Assembly: GCF_004343775.1 (NCBI RefSeq)
Contig: NZ_PTXL01000002.1
Location: forward strand, 372,001 to 436,000
Source of the DNA: Burkholderia sp. SRS-46
GTDB lineage: Bacteria > Pseudomonadota > Gammaproteobacteria > Burkholderiales > Burkholderiaceae
Direction: 5' to 3'
Length of the DNA stretch: 64,000 bases
Part shown: piece by piece, positions 18,228 through 27,167 of the stretch
Layout of the letters: every line of letters begins with the position of its first letter
How positions within the stretch are numbered: the first letter of the stretch is position 1
Made by a program: the position numbers and the translations under genes
The notes under the pieces: model-generated
What the model was told of the DNA's origin: nothing
Database searches by the model: none
Seen by the model: the letters and a program-made list of their open reading frames with translations, nothing else

Positions 18228-18586
18228 AAGCACTCTTCGACACGAACATCCTGATCGATTATCTGGGCGGCATTGAAGCCGCCCGAGCCGAACTGGGTCG
18301 ATACGACTACCGTGCAATCAGCACGATTACGTGGATGGAGGTGCTCGTCGGTGCGTCGGCCGTCGACGAGAGCCCCATCCGCGCATGGCTCTCGTCGTTC
18401 GACGTCATCCCGCTCGACAACACGGTCGCGAACCGCGCAGCGACACTCCGCAAGGAACGTCGCATCCGCCTGCCTGACGCGATCGTGTGGGCATCGGCAC
18501 AAGTGAACGGCCTGCTGCTCGTGTCACGCAACACGAAGGATTTCCCGGCTACCGAACCGGGTGTGCGCGTGCCCTACCAGGCCTGA
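18221..18586 (+). CDS. PIN-domain ribonuclease toxin (VapC-like)
   Basis: 121 aa PIN domain. The acidic metal site is complete: Asp in [11 protein letters not shown] near residue 7, Glu in TWMEVLVG, Asp in [11 protein letters not shown] and the C-terminal SRNTKDF. VapC toxins cleave RNA, often initiator tRNA or 23S rRNA; the target here is unknown. The antitoxin gene overlaps upstream. The pair appears intact. Confidence 0.9.
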   Translation: MVKALFDTNILIDYLGGIEAARAELGRYDYRAISTITWMEVLVGASAVDESPIRAWLSSFDVIPLDNTVANRAATLRKERRIRLPDAIVWASAQVNGLLLVSRNTKDFPATEPGVRVPYQA

Positions 18587-18593
18587 AGGGCAC
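18569..18593 (+). other. Hairpin across the toxin stop codon
   Basis: GTGCCCT (18569-18575) pairs perfectly with AGGGCAC (18587-18593), and GCG on each side can extend the stem past a C/C mismatch. It covers the toxin stop codon and has no T run, so it is more likely an mRNA-end or processing structure than a canonical terminator. Confidence 0.35.
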
Positions 18594-18737
18594 CGCGCCG
18601 CGCATGCCCGACGCGAAGTCATCGGCTCACATAGAAATTCCCGATGCCGCACATTGAAACAAGCAATTTCACAAACCGAGGGTGAACCCGGATACTGGCA
18701 TCACTCCATTCACTCCAGACGCAAAGGAAATCACAAG

Positions 18738-19301
18738 ATGCCGATCATCAACACCCAAATCAAACCGTTCAAGGCAACCGCATACCACAACGGCGATTTC
18801 GTGCCCGTCTCGGAAGAGAACTTCAAGGGCAAGTGGTCCGTCGTCGTGTTCTACCCGGCCGACTTCACGTTCGTCTGCCCGACCGAGCTGGGCGACCTCG
18901 CCGACCGCTATGCGGAATTCCAGAAGCTGGGTGTCGAAATCTACGGCGTGTCGACCGATACGCACTTCACGCACAAGGCATGGCACGACACGTCGGACAC
19001 GATCGGCAAGATCAAGTACCCGATGATCGGCGACCCGACGCTCACGCTGTCGCGCAACTTCGACGTGCTGATCGAGGAAGAAGGGATGGCGCTGCGCGGC
19101 ACGTTCGTGATCAACCCGGAAGGCGAGATCAAGCTGTGCGAGATCCACGACAACGGCATCGGCCGCGACGCGGGCGAACTGCTGCGCAAGGTTCAGGCGG
19201 CGCAATACATCGCGGCGCACCCGGGTGAAGTGTGCCCGGCCAAGTGGACCCCGGGCGCGGAAACGCTGACCCCGTCGCTCGACCTGATCGGCAAGATCTG
19301 A
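18738..19301 (+). CDS. ahpC: AhpC, alkyl hydroperoxide peroxiredoxin
   Basis: 187 aa typical 2-Cys peroxiredoxin, the enteric AhpC length. The peroxidatic Cys is in [12 protein letters not shown] (about residue 47) and the resolving Cys in GEVCPAKW (about 166). It reduces hydrogen peroxide and organic peroxides and is recycled by AhpF, encoded 116 bp downstream. The start at 18738 gives the conserved [12 protein letters not shown]-terminus and has AAAGGAA upstream; longer in-frame starts do not fit the family. Usually OxyR-controlled, but I could not identify a convincing OxyR site. Confidence 0.97.
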   Translation: MPIINTQIKPFKATAYHNGDFVPVSEENFKGKWSVVVFYPADFTFVCPTELGDLADRYAEFQKLGVEIYGVSTDTHFTHKAWHDTSDTIGKIKYPMIGDPTLTLSRNFDVLIEEEGMALRGTFVINPEGEIKLCEIHDNGIGRDAGELLRKVQAAQYIAAHPGEVCPAKWTPGAETLTPSLDLIGKI

Positions 19302-19417
19302 CGATCGCCCCGCGCGCCTCGCACTAGGCGCGCCGCGGCGGGCTGCCGCATCGCGCGGCCCGCCCCCTCCGGCACGACGTGCCCGACCATAATCATTAAT
19401 ACGGAATCCGAAACGCC

Positions 19418-21013
19418 ATGCTCGACGCCAATCTCAAGAACCAACTCAAAGCGTACCTCGAAAAGATCACGCGCCCGATCGAACTCGTCGCGTCGCTGGA
19501 CGACAGCGCGAAGTCGCAGGAGCTGTTTGCGCTGCTGGGCGAGATTGCGTCGCTGACGACTCGCGTGACCGTAACCGAGCGCCGCGGCGATGCCGAGCGC
19601 AAGCCGTCGTTTTCGATCGGCGAACCGGGCAAGCCGGCCGGCATCCGTTTCGCGGGCATCCCGATGGGCCACGAATTCACGTCGCTCGTGCTCGCCCTGC
19701 TGCAGACGGGCGGCCACCCGATCAAGCTCGACGACGACGTGATCGAGCAAATCCGCGCGCTCGACGGCGACTATGCGTTCGAGACGTATTTCTCGCTGTC
19801 GTGCCAGAACTGCCCGGAAGTCGTGCAGGCGCTGAACGTGATGTCGCTGATCAACCCGCGCATCCGTCACGTCGCGATCGACGGCGCGCTGTTCCAGGAG
19901 GAAGTCGAAGCGCGCCAGATCATGGCTGTGCCGACGATGTTCCTGAACGGCGCATCGTTCGGCCAGGGGCGCAGCAACGTGAAGGAAATCCTCGCGAAGC
20001 TGGATACCGGCGCCAGTGCCCGTGCCGCGAAGTCGCTCGAGAGCAAGCCCGTGTTCGACACGCTGATCGTCGGCGGCGGCCCGGCCGGCGCGGCGGCCGC
20101 GATCTACTCGGCGCGCAAGGGCATCGCGACCGGCGTCGTGGCCGAGCGCTTCGGCGGCCAGGTGCTCGACACGATGGCGATCGAGAACTTCGTGTCGGTG
20201 CAGGAAACAGAAGGGCCGAAGTTCGCGATGGCGCTCGAGCAGCACGTGAAGCAGTACGACGTCGACATCATGGACGTGCAGCGCGCCGACGCGCTGATCC
20301 CCGGCGACGTGCACCAGATCCGCCTCGCGAACGGCGCGGTGCTGAAGGCGAAGACGATCGTGCTCGCCACCGGCGCGCGCTGGCGCGAAATCAACGTGCC
20401 GGGCGAGCGCGAATACCGCAACCGTGGCGTCGCGTACTGCCCGCACTGCGACGGCCCGCTGTTCAAGGGCAAGCGCGTCGCGGTGGTCGGCGGCGGCAAC
20501 TCGGGCGTGGAAGCCGCGATCGACCTGGCCGGCATCGTGAAGGAAGTCACGCTGGTCGAATACGGCGCGCAACTGCGCGCGGACGAAGTGCTGCAACGCA
20601 AGCTGCGCAGCCTGCCGAACGTGACCGTGGTCACGCAGGCACAGACGACCGAACTGACCGGCGACGGCAGCAAGCTGAACGGGCTCGTCTACCAGGACCG
20701 GCAAACGGGCGACGTGAAGCGCATCGAGCTCGAAGGCGTGTTCGTACAGATCGGCCTCGTGCCGAACACCGAATGGCTGAAGGGCACGGTCGAGCTGTCG
20801 AAGCACGGCGAGATCGTCGTCGATGCACGCGGCGCAACGTCGGTGCCCGGCGTGTTCGCGGCCGGCGACGTGACGACGGTGCCGTTCAAGCAGATCGTGA
20901 TCGCGGTCGGCGAAGGCGCGAAGGCATCGCTCGGCGCATTCGATCACCTGATCCGGCAGGATGTCGCGCCGGTCGAAGCGAAGGTGCAGGCTGAAGAAGC
21001 TGTCGCCGCCTGA
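19418..21013 (+). CDS. ahpF: AhpF, NADH-dependent peroxiredoxin reductase
   Basis: 531 aa. The N-terminal tandem thioredoxin-fold domain carries CQNC (about residue 129), and the C-terminal thioredoxin-reductase-like domain has the FAD motif [17 protein letters not shown], the redox pair CPHC and an NADH motif [11 protein letters not shown]. It moves electrons from NADH through FAD and two disulfides to AhpC. A strong terminator follows 25 bp after the stop. Confidence 0.97.
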   Translation: MLDANLKNQLKAYLEKITRPIELVASLDDSAKSQELFALLGEIASLTTRVTVTERRGDAERKPSFSIGEPGKPAGIRFAGIPMGHEFTSLVLALLQTGGHPIKLDDDVIEQIRALDGDYAFETYFSLSCQNCPEVVQALNVMSLINPRIRHVAIDGALFQEEVEARQIMAVPTMFLNGASFGQGRSNVKEILAKLDTGASARAAKSLESKPVFDTLIVGGGPAGAAAAIYSARKGIATGVVAERFGGQVLDTMAIENFVSVQETEGPKFAMALEQHVKQYDVDIMDVQRADALIPGDVHQIRLANGAVLKAKTIVLATGARWREINVPGEREYRNRGVAYCPHCDGPLFKGKRVAVVGGGNSGVEAAIDLAGIVKEVTLVEYGAQLRADEVLQRKLRSLPNVTVVTQAQTTELTGDGSKLNGLVYQDRQTGDVKRIELEGVFVQIGLVPNTEWLKGTVELSKHGEIVVDARGATSVPGVFAAGDVTTVPFKQIVIAVGEGAKASLGAFDHLIRQDVAPVEAKVQAEEAVAA

Positions 21014-21038
21014 TACACGAATACCAGGTGTCTCTCTT

Positions 21039-21078
21039 GGCCCCGCATGCCCTGGTCGGCGTGCGGGGTCCTTTTTTT
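21039..21078 (+). terminator. Rho-independent terminator after ahpF
   Basis: GGCCCCGCATGCC (21039-21051) pairs with GGCGTGCGGGGTC (21058-21070), allowing a G-T pair, and is followed closely by seven T residues (21072-21078). This is the clearest intrinsic terminator in the window. Confidence 0.9.
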
Positions 21079-21201
21079 AGCGGTTCTTCGTCGATTTGTC
21101 GACGGTTCGAGAGCGCTTGCCGCCCCATTGCGGACCGTCATGCCGCCCGAAAGCGGTCGCTCACGATTGCGTTTCGACGATGAGAACATCCGCGCTTGCC
21201 G

Positions 21202-21378
21202 GGCATCCCGTCGTTCGACCTTGATCGGCGCATACCTCTCGGAATTGTAGAAGGCCAGTGCTTGGGCGAGCGTGGGAAACTCAAATACGCCGGCCGTCGG
21301 CAGCGGCACCTCATCCCCCTCTAGCGACGCTGCGACGTCCTGTTCGCCATGCTGCGCGACGGCACCATTCACCAACCC
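21202..21378 (-). pseudogene. Remnant of a DUF1330-family gene
   Basis: About 59 residues read on the minus strand, including FEFPTLAQALAFYNSERYAP followed by IKVERRDA, correspond to the C-terminal half of DUF1330 proteins (about 95 aa, ferredoxin-like fold), whose hallmark is EFPSxxxAxxxYxSPEYQ. The first 35 or so residues are missing on the side facing the ABC-F gene, and the frame continues into unrelated sequence. It is therefore a broken gene rather than a short intact one. Confidence 0.55.
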
Positions 21379-21432
21379 AAGTTCGCCCCTAACGCTTGAC
21401 GAAGGACATAGGGGCACCCCCCACGCCAGTTG

Positions 21433-23163
21433 TCAGGAAAGCCCGAGAGCCTGCTCCAGCTGCGACATCTCTTCACGCCACTGCTGCTGCAAGCTTGGCT
21501 TCTGGTGTTTCTGTTTGCGTGCGAGGTCCATTTCCAGCAAGGCCTCCAGTTCACACCAACGCCGCCATTGCGCTTCCTCCTCGCTCCGGGGGGAATGCGT
21601 GCCGTTACCGGCCACTACTGCCGGCTCAGGCTCAGGCGCGGATACCTCTTCGCGAGCAACAAACAAACGTCGGTACGCGCTCTCGGCATCCGGCCACTCC
21701 TGCAAGCGCCCGTCATGGATCGCCCAGAAACGATTGCAGCTGTGCTCGATCAACTCGCGATCGTGCGAGACAAGAATGAAGCCGCCGGCAAACGTGGCAA
21801 GAGCCTCGGCAAGTTCGCGCTTGCCCGCCATGTCGAGGTGATTGGTTGGCTCATCCAGCCATAGCAGGTGATAGCTTGCCATCGACAGCGCCAGAAATAG
21901 CAGACGTGCGCGCTCGCCGCCGCTCAACGTGGACACGGTCTGGTTGTGCCGCGGATAAGCGAAGCCCGCCGCGATCAACGCTTGCCGTCGCGCTCTGTCG
22001 CCAACTCGCACGAACTTGTACAGTGCATCGGAAAGCGTAGCGTCGTCGGGCAGTTGCTGCAGCGACTGATCGTAGTACGCGATGTTTGCCACGGGATGGA
22101 AGCGCCACCCGGCGCGTGCTTCTCCCTGCCGGACATCGCTCCAGCACTGACGCAACAACGATGACTTGCCCGTACCGTTGCTGCCGAGTAGCGCGACCTT
22201 GTCGCCCGGGCGCAACCACAGGTTATCGATCTGAAACAGCGGCGGTTGCTCGGGCCGGGCAAACACCTGCAAACTTTCGAAAGCAAGCAAATGATCGGCC
22301 TCCAGCACGCTACCCGCCAGTTTCAGACGCCACGGGCTGCCGCGGCTCACAAACGTTTGTTCTTCCTTGAGTTTGTCGACGCGCTTTTGCATTGAGCGCG
22401 CCTGACGCAGCAGCTTCTCGTTGTCATGCTCACGGCCCCAGATAGCGACGCGCTTGCTGCTGACAGCGAGCCGGTCGATTTCCTTTTGTTCGGCGGCACG
22501 GCGCGCCTGCGCCGCCGCGTCGGCATCGGCGAGGGCGACCAACGCCTTGCTGCATGGCATGTCGAAGCTGTACACGCGCTGATCGCGCAGAATCCAGCTT
22601 TTGTCGCCAAGTTTGTCCAGCAGTCGCGCGTCGTGCGACACGAGGATGAAACCGCCCTGCCAGCGCTGCAAGAAATCCTCCAGCCACAGCAACGACGGCA
22701 GATCCAGATGGTTGCTCGGCTCGTCCAGCAGCAGCAGGTTGGGGTCGAGCAACACGGCACGCCCAAGTAGCAAGCGCGTGTGCTGCCCGCCGCTGAGGTT
22801 GGCCACCGCAGTGTGCGCCGCTGCGGACAACCCCAGGTCATCCAGCAGACTGTCGACACGCCAGTGTTGCGCGGACGGTGTCTCCACGACTTCCAGCAGT
22901 GCTTCACGTGCCGTCAGTCGCGCCAGTCGCGCCGGCAGGTGCTGCTCCACGTGCTGCAGGCGGCATTGCCCGCTGTATTGAACTTTGCCCGCGCTCAGTT
23001 CGCGGGTACCAGCGAGTACGCCGAGGAGACTGCTTTTGCCACAGCCGTTATGGCCAATAAGGCCTATACGATCGCCGAGTTTTACAGTAAAGGAAAGATC
23101 CTGGAACAGCGGGCCGTGGCCGGTTTCCAGTTGCACGGAAAGTGCGGAGATCAGGGTCGTCAT
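21433..23163 (-). CDS. ABC-F family ATPase, candidate ribosome-protection protein
   Basis: 576 aa with two ABC cassettes and no membrane segment. Cassette 1: Walker A GHNGCGKSS (about 37-45), signature LSGGQHTRLL, Walker B LLLLDEPSNHLD. Cassette 2: GSNGTGKSS, LSGGERARLL, LLWLDEPTNHLD. Both catalytic glutamates are present. The linker between cassettes (about 200-270) is charged and helical, like the ABC-F interdomain arm, and a charged C-terminal extension follows. ABC-F proteins bind the ribosomal E site; some rescue stalled ribosomes and others protect against antibiotics. An upstream leader ORF with a strong ribosome site suggests drug- or stall-inducible expression. GC is visibly lower than in neighbours, and both flanking genes are broken, which suggests acquisition by transfer. 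Confidence 0.9.
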   Translation of the reverse strand: MTTLISALSVQLETGHGPLFQDLSFTVKLGDRIGLIGHNGCGKSSLLGVLAGTRELSAGKVQYSGQCRLQHVEQHLPARLARLTAREALLEVVETPSAQHWRVDSLLDDLGLSAAAHTAVANLSGGQHTRLLLGRAVLLDPNLLLLDEPSNHLDLPSLLWLEDFLQRWQGGFILVSHDARLLDKLGDKSWILRDQRVYSFDMPCSKALVALADADAAAQARRAAEQKEIDRLAVSSKRVAIWGREHDNEKLLRQARSMQKRVDKLKEEQTFVSRGSPWRLKLAGSVLEADHLLAFESLQVFARPEQPPLFQIDNLWLRPGDKVALLGSNGTGKSSLLRQCWSDVRQGEARAGWRFHPVANIAYYDQSLQQLPDDATLSDALYKFVRVGDRARRQALIAAGFAYPRHNQTVSTLSGGERARLLFLALSMASYHLLWLDEPTNHLDMAGKRELAEALATFAGGFILVSHDRELIEHSCNRFWAIHDGRLQEWPDAESAYRRLFVAREEVSAPEPEPAVVAGNGTHSPRSEEEAQWRRWCELEALLEMDLARKQKHQKPSLQQQWREEMSQLEQALGLS

Positions 23164-23277
23164 ACCTTGCTCTTGTCTTTTTGGGGGACGTGCTTGTCCC
23201 TGTCAACAGGAGCGCTGGCGACAACAATGAGTCGAGAAAGAACTCGAAAATGTAGAGTGAACCTTGCTCTGACCGGG
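23164..23277 (-). promoter_or_regulatory. Leader region between leader ORF and ABC-F start, with repeats and hairpins
   Basis: Read on the minus strand, this 114-nt stretch holds AGAGCAAGGT twice, once just after the leader ORF stop and once as the ribosome site of the ABC-F gene. Between them are three short hairpins: TCGAG-TTCTTT-CTCGA, CCTGT-TG-ACAGG and GGGAC-AAGCAC-GTCCC. The layout would allow alternative folding that depends on ribosome position on the leader ORF. Confidence 0.5.
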
Positions 23278-23364
23278 TTATCGCAGCGCGATGGAACTCA
23301 GGCAGGAGCGGGTAGATGTGCTGAAAAAATGCACCAACATCAGTTGGCGCGCAAGCAGAACCAT
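23278..23364 (-). CDS. 28-codon leader ORF upstream of the ABC-F gene
   Basis: ATG at 23364 on the minus strand follows AAAAGGAGG (23378-23370), the strongest Shine-Dalgarno match in the region and far better than that of the ABC-F gene itself. The frame encodes MVLLARQLML, then VHFFSTSTRS, and ends SSIALR before TAA at 23278. It ends 114 nt before the ABC-F start. A short, well-translated leader ahead of an ABC-F gene is the arrangement used for antibiotic-induced attenuation. The coding call rests on the ribosome site and position; no known leader peptide is matched. Confidence 0.6.
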   Translation of the reverse strand: MVLLARQLMLVHFFSTSTRSCLSSIALR

Positions 23365-23386
23365 ATTTACCTCCTTTTTAAAAGAA

Positions 23387-23422
23387 GTTGAATGCACGCA
23401 AAAAAGTATATAGCAATTCAAC
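23387..23422 (-). promoter_or_regulatory. Promoter region of the ABC-F unit with an inverted repeat
   Basis: GTTGAAT (23387-23393) and ATTCAAC (23416-23422) are perfect reverse complements flanking an AT-rich core that contains TATACT on the minus strand, a plausible -10 for the leader/ABC-F transcript. No good -35 at 17 bp is visible, so either an activator is needed or the promoter is imperfect. Confidence 0.4.
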
Positions 23423-23524
23423 CTTCTTTACGGAGATCATTGACAGGAAGCCAAGTGAGCGCCGATCAGGAACGCACCGGCGGGCTTGCCCGACAACAAC
23501 AATCAACGAAACCCGACGCCATGA

Positions 23525-24163
23525 CGCAAAATCGGAGACGACCCGCACGCGCCGGTCTGCCGCGTCTGGCCCACCCATCCCGACCTGACGCTCGTCGCGG
23601 TGCCGCTCATCACGCACACGTCCAGCGACATGAACGAAGGCGACCTCGAATTGCTCGTGCTTGACAGCGCAAACCTGAACGTGCGCCAGCGCTTGCGCCT
23701 CCCCGGCCGCATGGCCGACGACGCAGTCAGGATTCTCTCGGTCACGTTCGACACGGCTCGCTACCAGGTCGCCGCCGGACGAACAGCCTTCGGCTTGCGG
23801 CTCGGCAAGGCAGGAAGCTCCCGCCCCAATCCGTTCGATGAAACCGATCTGTGGCTGTACACCCTCGACGGCGACCGGATCAAGCCGGTCCTGGACGGCA
23901 TCGTCGTCGCCGACAATGGCGGCGAGTGGGACACCCAATGCGCGGGCGCATTCAGCAGAGTCCGCCGCACGCTGGCAATCGACTCGGCCGCGCACAACGG
24001 CTTCGCCGACATTCTGGTCACGGAGCAGACGACATCGAGCCGTTCTACGATCGGCACGAACGGACAGTGCCTGGACAAAGAGGACAAGCCCCGCCGGACG
24101 ACGTACCGCCTGATCTTCAACGGCACGCGCTACGACGTACCGAAAGCGCTCAGGCCGCTGTAG
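23525..24163 (+). pseudogene. 5'-truncated conserved hypothetical gene
   Basis: The reading frame is open from 23525, directly after an in-frame TGA at 23522. Protein-like sequence already begins upstream of any good start: CRVWPTHPDLTLVAVPL precedes the first usable GTG at 23600, which would give 187 aa. There is no signal peptide or ribosome site at 23600, so the real N-terminus appears lost on the side facing the ABC-F unit. The remaining part includes DLWLYTLDGDRIKPVLDGIV and a C-terminal TYRLIFNGTRYDVP. Function unknown. If the GTG at 23600 is used it could still be expressed. Confidence 0.5.
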
Positions 24164-24172
24164 CCAGCGGCC

Positions 24173-24727
24173 TCACTCCGCGAACGGCAACTCCGTCTGC
24201 CCTTCCGCCCGCATGCCGAACGTATTGAGCGTCATCGCCACGAGCGCGTAATACCCGAGCAGCGCGACGAGGTTGACGACGACCTCGTGCCCGAAGCGCT
24301 CCTCCGCGCGTGCGAACGTCGCATCGCTGACGCGTCGCGTGTCGTACAGCTCGCTGGCGAACGCATAAACCAGCGCATCGTCGTCGGATTCGAATGTGGG
24401 TTCGACACCGTCCCGGATCGCCTCGGCCGTCGCGGCAGGCAACCCCGCCTCGAGCGCGATCGGATGATGGATATGCCATTCCGCCTGCGAGCGCCAGCGC
24501 GCCGCGGTGACGAGGATCGCCAGCTCCGACAGGCGCAGCGGCAAGCCGGTGCGATACCGGCAGAACGCGCCGAGGCGCTGCGCGTGCTGCGCGAGCTCGG
24601 GGCTCGCGATCCAGCCGAGGAACGGCCCGTTGAGGTTGCCGCGCGGGCCGCTGAGGATCTCTTCGAGCACGGCCTTCTGCGCATCGGTTGCCGATGCCGC
24701 GTCGAACGAAGGAAGTCTGTCGGTCAT
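24173..24727 (-). CDS. Carboxymuconolactone decarboxylase family protein
   Basis: 184 aa, all-helical CMD/AhpD-like fold. The family region runs from about residue 40 to 165 (RLGAFCRYRTGLPLRLSELA, then ILVTAARWRSQAEWHIHHPI), with EWHIHH in place of the redox CxxC of AhpD, so it is not an obvious disulfide reductase. Start at 24727 with GGAAACATC upstream. It is the last gene of the ABC importer/C45/aminotransferase operon, 23 bp after the aminotransferase stop. Its reaction is unknown; related proteins are lactone decarboxylases or detoxify small electrophiles. Confidence 0.82.
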   Translation of the reverse strand: MTDRLPSFDAASATDAQKAVLEEILSGPRGNLNGPFLGWIASPELAQHAQRLGAFCRYRTGLPLRLSELAILVTAARWRSQAEWHIHHPIALEAGLPAATAEAIRDGVEPTFESDDDALVYAFASELYDTRRVSDATFARAEERFGHEVVVNLVALLGYYALVAMTLNTFGMRAEGQTELPFAE

Positions 24728-24750
24728 GATGTTTCCGATGGCGGATTCCG

Positions 24751-26085
24751 TCACGCGCCAACCGACGCGAGCGCCGCGTCGACCGCACCCGCGAGGCGCT
24801 CGACGATGGTCTCGATCTGCTGCGCGGTGCAGACGAACGGCGGTGCGATCAGCACGTGATCGCCCTGCTGCCCGTCGATCGTACCGCCCATCGGATACAC
24901 CATCAAGCCGCGCTGCATCGCTTCGCGCTTGATGACGGCGTTGAGCTTCAACGCCGGATCGAACGCCGCCTTGCTCGCGCGGTCGCGCACGAACTCGACG
25001 CCGACGAACAGCCCGCGCCCGCGCACGTCGCCGACCTGCGGATGATCGCCATAACGCTCGCGCAGCAGGCCGCGCAATTGCTCGCCGCGCGCCTTCACGT
25101 TGTCGAGCAGATGGTCCTCGGCGATCACGCGCTGCACTTCGAGCGCCGCCGCGCACGCGGTGGCATGGCCGATATACGTGTGGCCATGCTGGAAGAAGCC
25201 GGAGCCGCCGACGATCGTCTGATAAATGCGGTCGCTGACGAGTGTCGCGCCAATCGGCTGGTAGCCCGCGCCGAGGCCCTTCGCGATCGTCAGCAAGTCC
25301 GGCGCGACGCCGTCTTCCTCGCACGCGAACAGGTAGCCGGTGCGCCCCATCCCCGACATGATCTCGTCGAGGATCAGCAGCACGCCGTACTTGTCGCACA
25401 CCGCGCGAATCTTCTTCAGATAGGTGCGCACCGGCGGCACCGCGCCGGCCGTCGCGCCGACCACCGTCTCCGCGACGAACGCCGCGACGCTCTCCGGCCC
25501 GAGCTCGAGGATCTTCCGTTCGAGCTCGTCCGCCAGCCGCTGCGCGAACGCTTCCTCGGTTTCGTCCGCGCGCTGCTCGCGGTAGGCGTAGCACGCGCTC
25601 ACGTGATGCGCTTCGATCAGGATCGGCAGGAACGGCTCGCGCCGCCACGCGTTGCCGCCGATCGCGAGTGCGCCGAGCGTGTTGCCGTGGTAGCTCTGGC
25701 GGCGCGCGATGAAGTGGCGCCGCCGCGGCTCGCCCTTCTCGACGAAATACTGGCGCGCGAGCTTCAGCGCGGCCTCGACCGCCTCCGAGCCGCCCGACAC
25801 GAAATAGACGTGATCGAGCCCCGCCGGCGCGGCGTCGACGAGGCGGTCGGCCAGCGCCTCGGCCACCTCGGTCGTGAAGAACGACGTATGCGCGTACGGC
25901 AGTTGCTGCGCCTGGCGCTTGATCGCGTCGATCACGCGCTGGTTGCTGTGCCCGAGGCACGATACGGCCGCCCCACCGCATGCGTCGATGTAGCGCTTGC
26001 CGGTGGAGTCGATGATTTCGATGCCGTCGCCTGCGACGGCGACCGGCAGCGTCGCGCGCGGGGCGCGGTGAAAAACGGTAGTCAT
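24751..26085 (-). CDS. Class III (omega-type) PLP aminotransferase
   Basis: 444 aa. The PLP lysine is in LTIAKGLGAGYQP and the PLP-ring contact region in LLILDEIMSGMGRTG; VSGGSEAVEAALKLARQY binds the phosphate. The family transfers terminal or omega amino groups to pyruvate or 2-oxoglutarate. I chose the ATG at 26085 because GAGG lies 7 nt before it; the ATG at 26097 is a possible start. It lies 15 bp after a C45-family amidase/acyltransferase gene, which suggests that it deaminates an amine released by that enzyme. Confidence 0.9.
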   Translation of the reverse strand: MTTVFHRAPRATLPVAVAGDGIEIIDSTGKRYIDACGGAAVSCLGHSNQRVIDAIKRQAQQLPYAHTSFFTTEVAEALADRLVDAAPAGLDHVYFVSGGSEAVEAALKLARQYFVEKGEPRRRHFIARRQSYHGNTLGALAIGGNAWRREPFLPILIEAHHVSACYAYREQRADETEEAFAQRLADELERKILELGPESVAAFVAETVVGATAGAVPPVRTYLKKIRAVCDKYGVLLILDEIMSGMGRTGYLFACEEDGVAPDLLTIAKGLGAGYQPIGATLVSDRIYQTIVGGSGFFQHGHTYIGHATACAAALEVQRVIAEDHLLDNVKARGEQLRGLLRERYGDHPQVGDVRGRGLFVGVEFVRDRASKAAFDPALKLNAVIKREAMQRGLMVYPMGGTIDGQQGDHVLIAPPFVCTAQQIETIVERLAGAVDAALASVGA

Positions 26086-26100
26086 ACGTTGCCTCATGGT

Positions 26101-27150
26101 TCAGGACACGTCGGTCGCGCGCCTGTCCGGCACGATGCGCGTCGCAAAGCGCTGCGTGCCGTGTTGATGGACGGTCATGTCGAGGCCCGACGCGCGAATC
26201 GCGAACAGCGCGGTGGCGAGCGTGTTCTCGTCGTCGGGATCGTGCGGATCGTCGCGATAGATCGGCAGGCCTTCGGGCGCGCGATCGCCGAGCACGCGCA
26301 GCAGCGCGCCGTCATCGATCGCGCCGAGGCCCGGCACGAGCGCGTCGACGCGCCGCTGGCGATCCGCCGACGATTGCGTGACGATCTGCGCCTCCGCGTC
26401 GCAGCCCGCATGCACCAGGTGATTCGCGTGACCCGACGGTTGCGCGACGTCGACCACCGAGCAGCGCGCGACACTCGCCTCGATGCTCAGGAGCCGCGCG
26501 TCGCCGGTCGCGCCGAGCGTGTGATGAAAGCCGCTCGCCCGCGCATGCGTGCGCAGCACGTCCACGGCCGCGTCGAGCGACGGTGCGTCGAGCACCGCGC
26601 GCGCCAGGATCATTCGCGGCACGCCCACGGCCGGCGTCTTGATCCGCAGATTGTTGATCGCCTGCGCGATGCCCGCGCGATTCCCGGCGAACGTGTGGCC
26701 CGGCAGCGAGCCCGGGTAATAGAAGCTGATGAAGCCGGGCTTGCCCGCGGGCCGCACGTCGACGAGCAGGCAGCGCTCGCGCAGGAACGGATCGCCGTCC
26801 TCGTTGTGCGCGATCCAGCGCGCGCCGTCGGCACCACGCGCGGCGAGCGTCGTGCAGCCGTCCGGCGCGTTGTGGATCAGCTCGCCGCGGCAATTCCACA
26901 GAAAGACGTCTTCGGCGGGCCAGCCGAGGCCGGCCGCCATCCCGTCGAGTTCCCCGACGAGCTCGGGATACGCGGCCAGCGCCGCCTGCCGCAACGCGTG
27001 CACGAACGGATGGCCGCGCCAGCGGCTGACCGCCTGCCACGCGCTGCTCTGCTGCATGTAGCCGTCGAACACCGGGCGGGCGAGTTCGCCGAGGCGCACG
27101 CCGATGTCGAACGGCGTGCCGGCGATGGCGGGAGAAAGGGAAAGCTGCAT
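26101..27150 (-). CDS. C45-family acyltransferase/amidohydrolase (penicillin acyltransferase-like)
   Basis: 349 aa. The motif PDGCTTLAARG contains the N-terminal-nucleophile cysteine typical of the isopenicillin-N acyltransferase (peptidase C45) family, and HNEDGDPF plus GFISFYYPGSLPGHTFAGN are further family marks. Members self-cleave before the Cys and transfer or hydrolyse acyl-amine bonds. In a bacterial catabolic operon with an importer and an aminotransferase, the likely job is cleavage of an N-acylated or amide-linked amino compound in the cytoplasm. The substrate is unknown. No signal peptide. Confidence 0.82.
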   Translation of the reverse strand: MQLSLSPAIAGTPFDIGVRLGELARPVFDGYMQQSSAWQAVSRWRGHPFVHALRQAALAAYPELVGELDGMAAGLGWPAEDVFLWNCRGELIHNAPDGCTTLAARGADGARWIAHNEDGDPFLRERCLLVDVRPAGKPGFISFYYPGSLPGHTFAGNRAGIAQAINNLRIKTPAVGVPRMILARAVLDAPSLDAAVDVLRTHARASGFHHTLGATGDARLLSIEASVARCSVVDVAQPSGHANHLVHAGCDAEAQIVTQSSADRQRRVDALVPGLGAIDDGALLRVLGDRAPEGLPIYRDDPHDPDDENTLATALFAIRASGLDMTVHQHGTQRFATRIVPDRRATDVS

Positions 27151-27167
27151 GTCGGACGTTGGCGTGC

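Noticed and set aside
18587..18737. OxyR binding site upstream of ahpC
   Set aside because: Expected from the family, but no four-element ATAG/CTAT pattern with proper spacing could be found.
24173..25981. A 602-aa fusion of aminotransferase and CMD protein
   Set aside because: The first part of this frame is out of frame with the true aminotransferase and nonsensical; the CMD protein has its own ATG and ribosome site at 24727.
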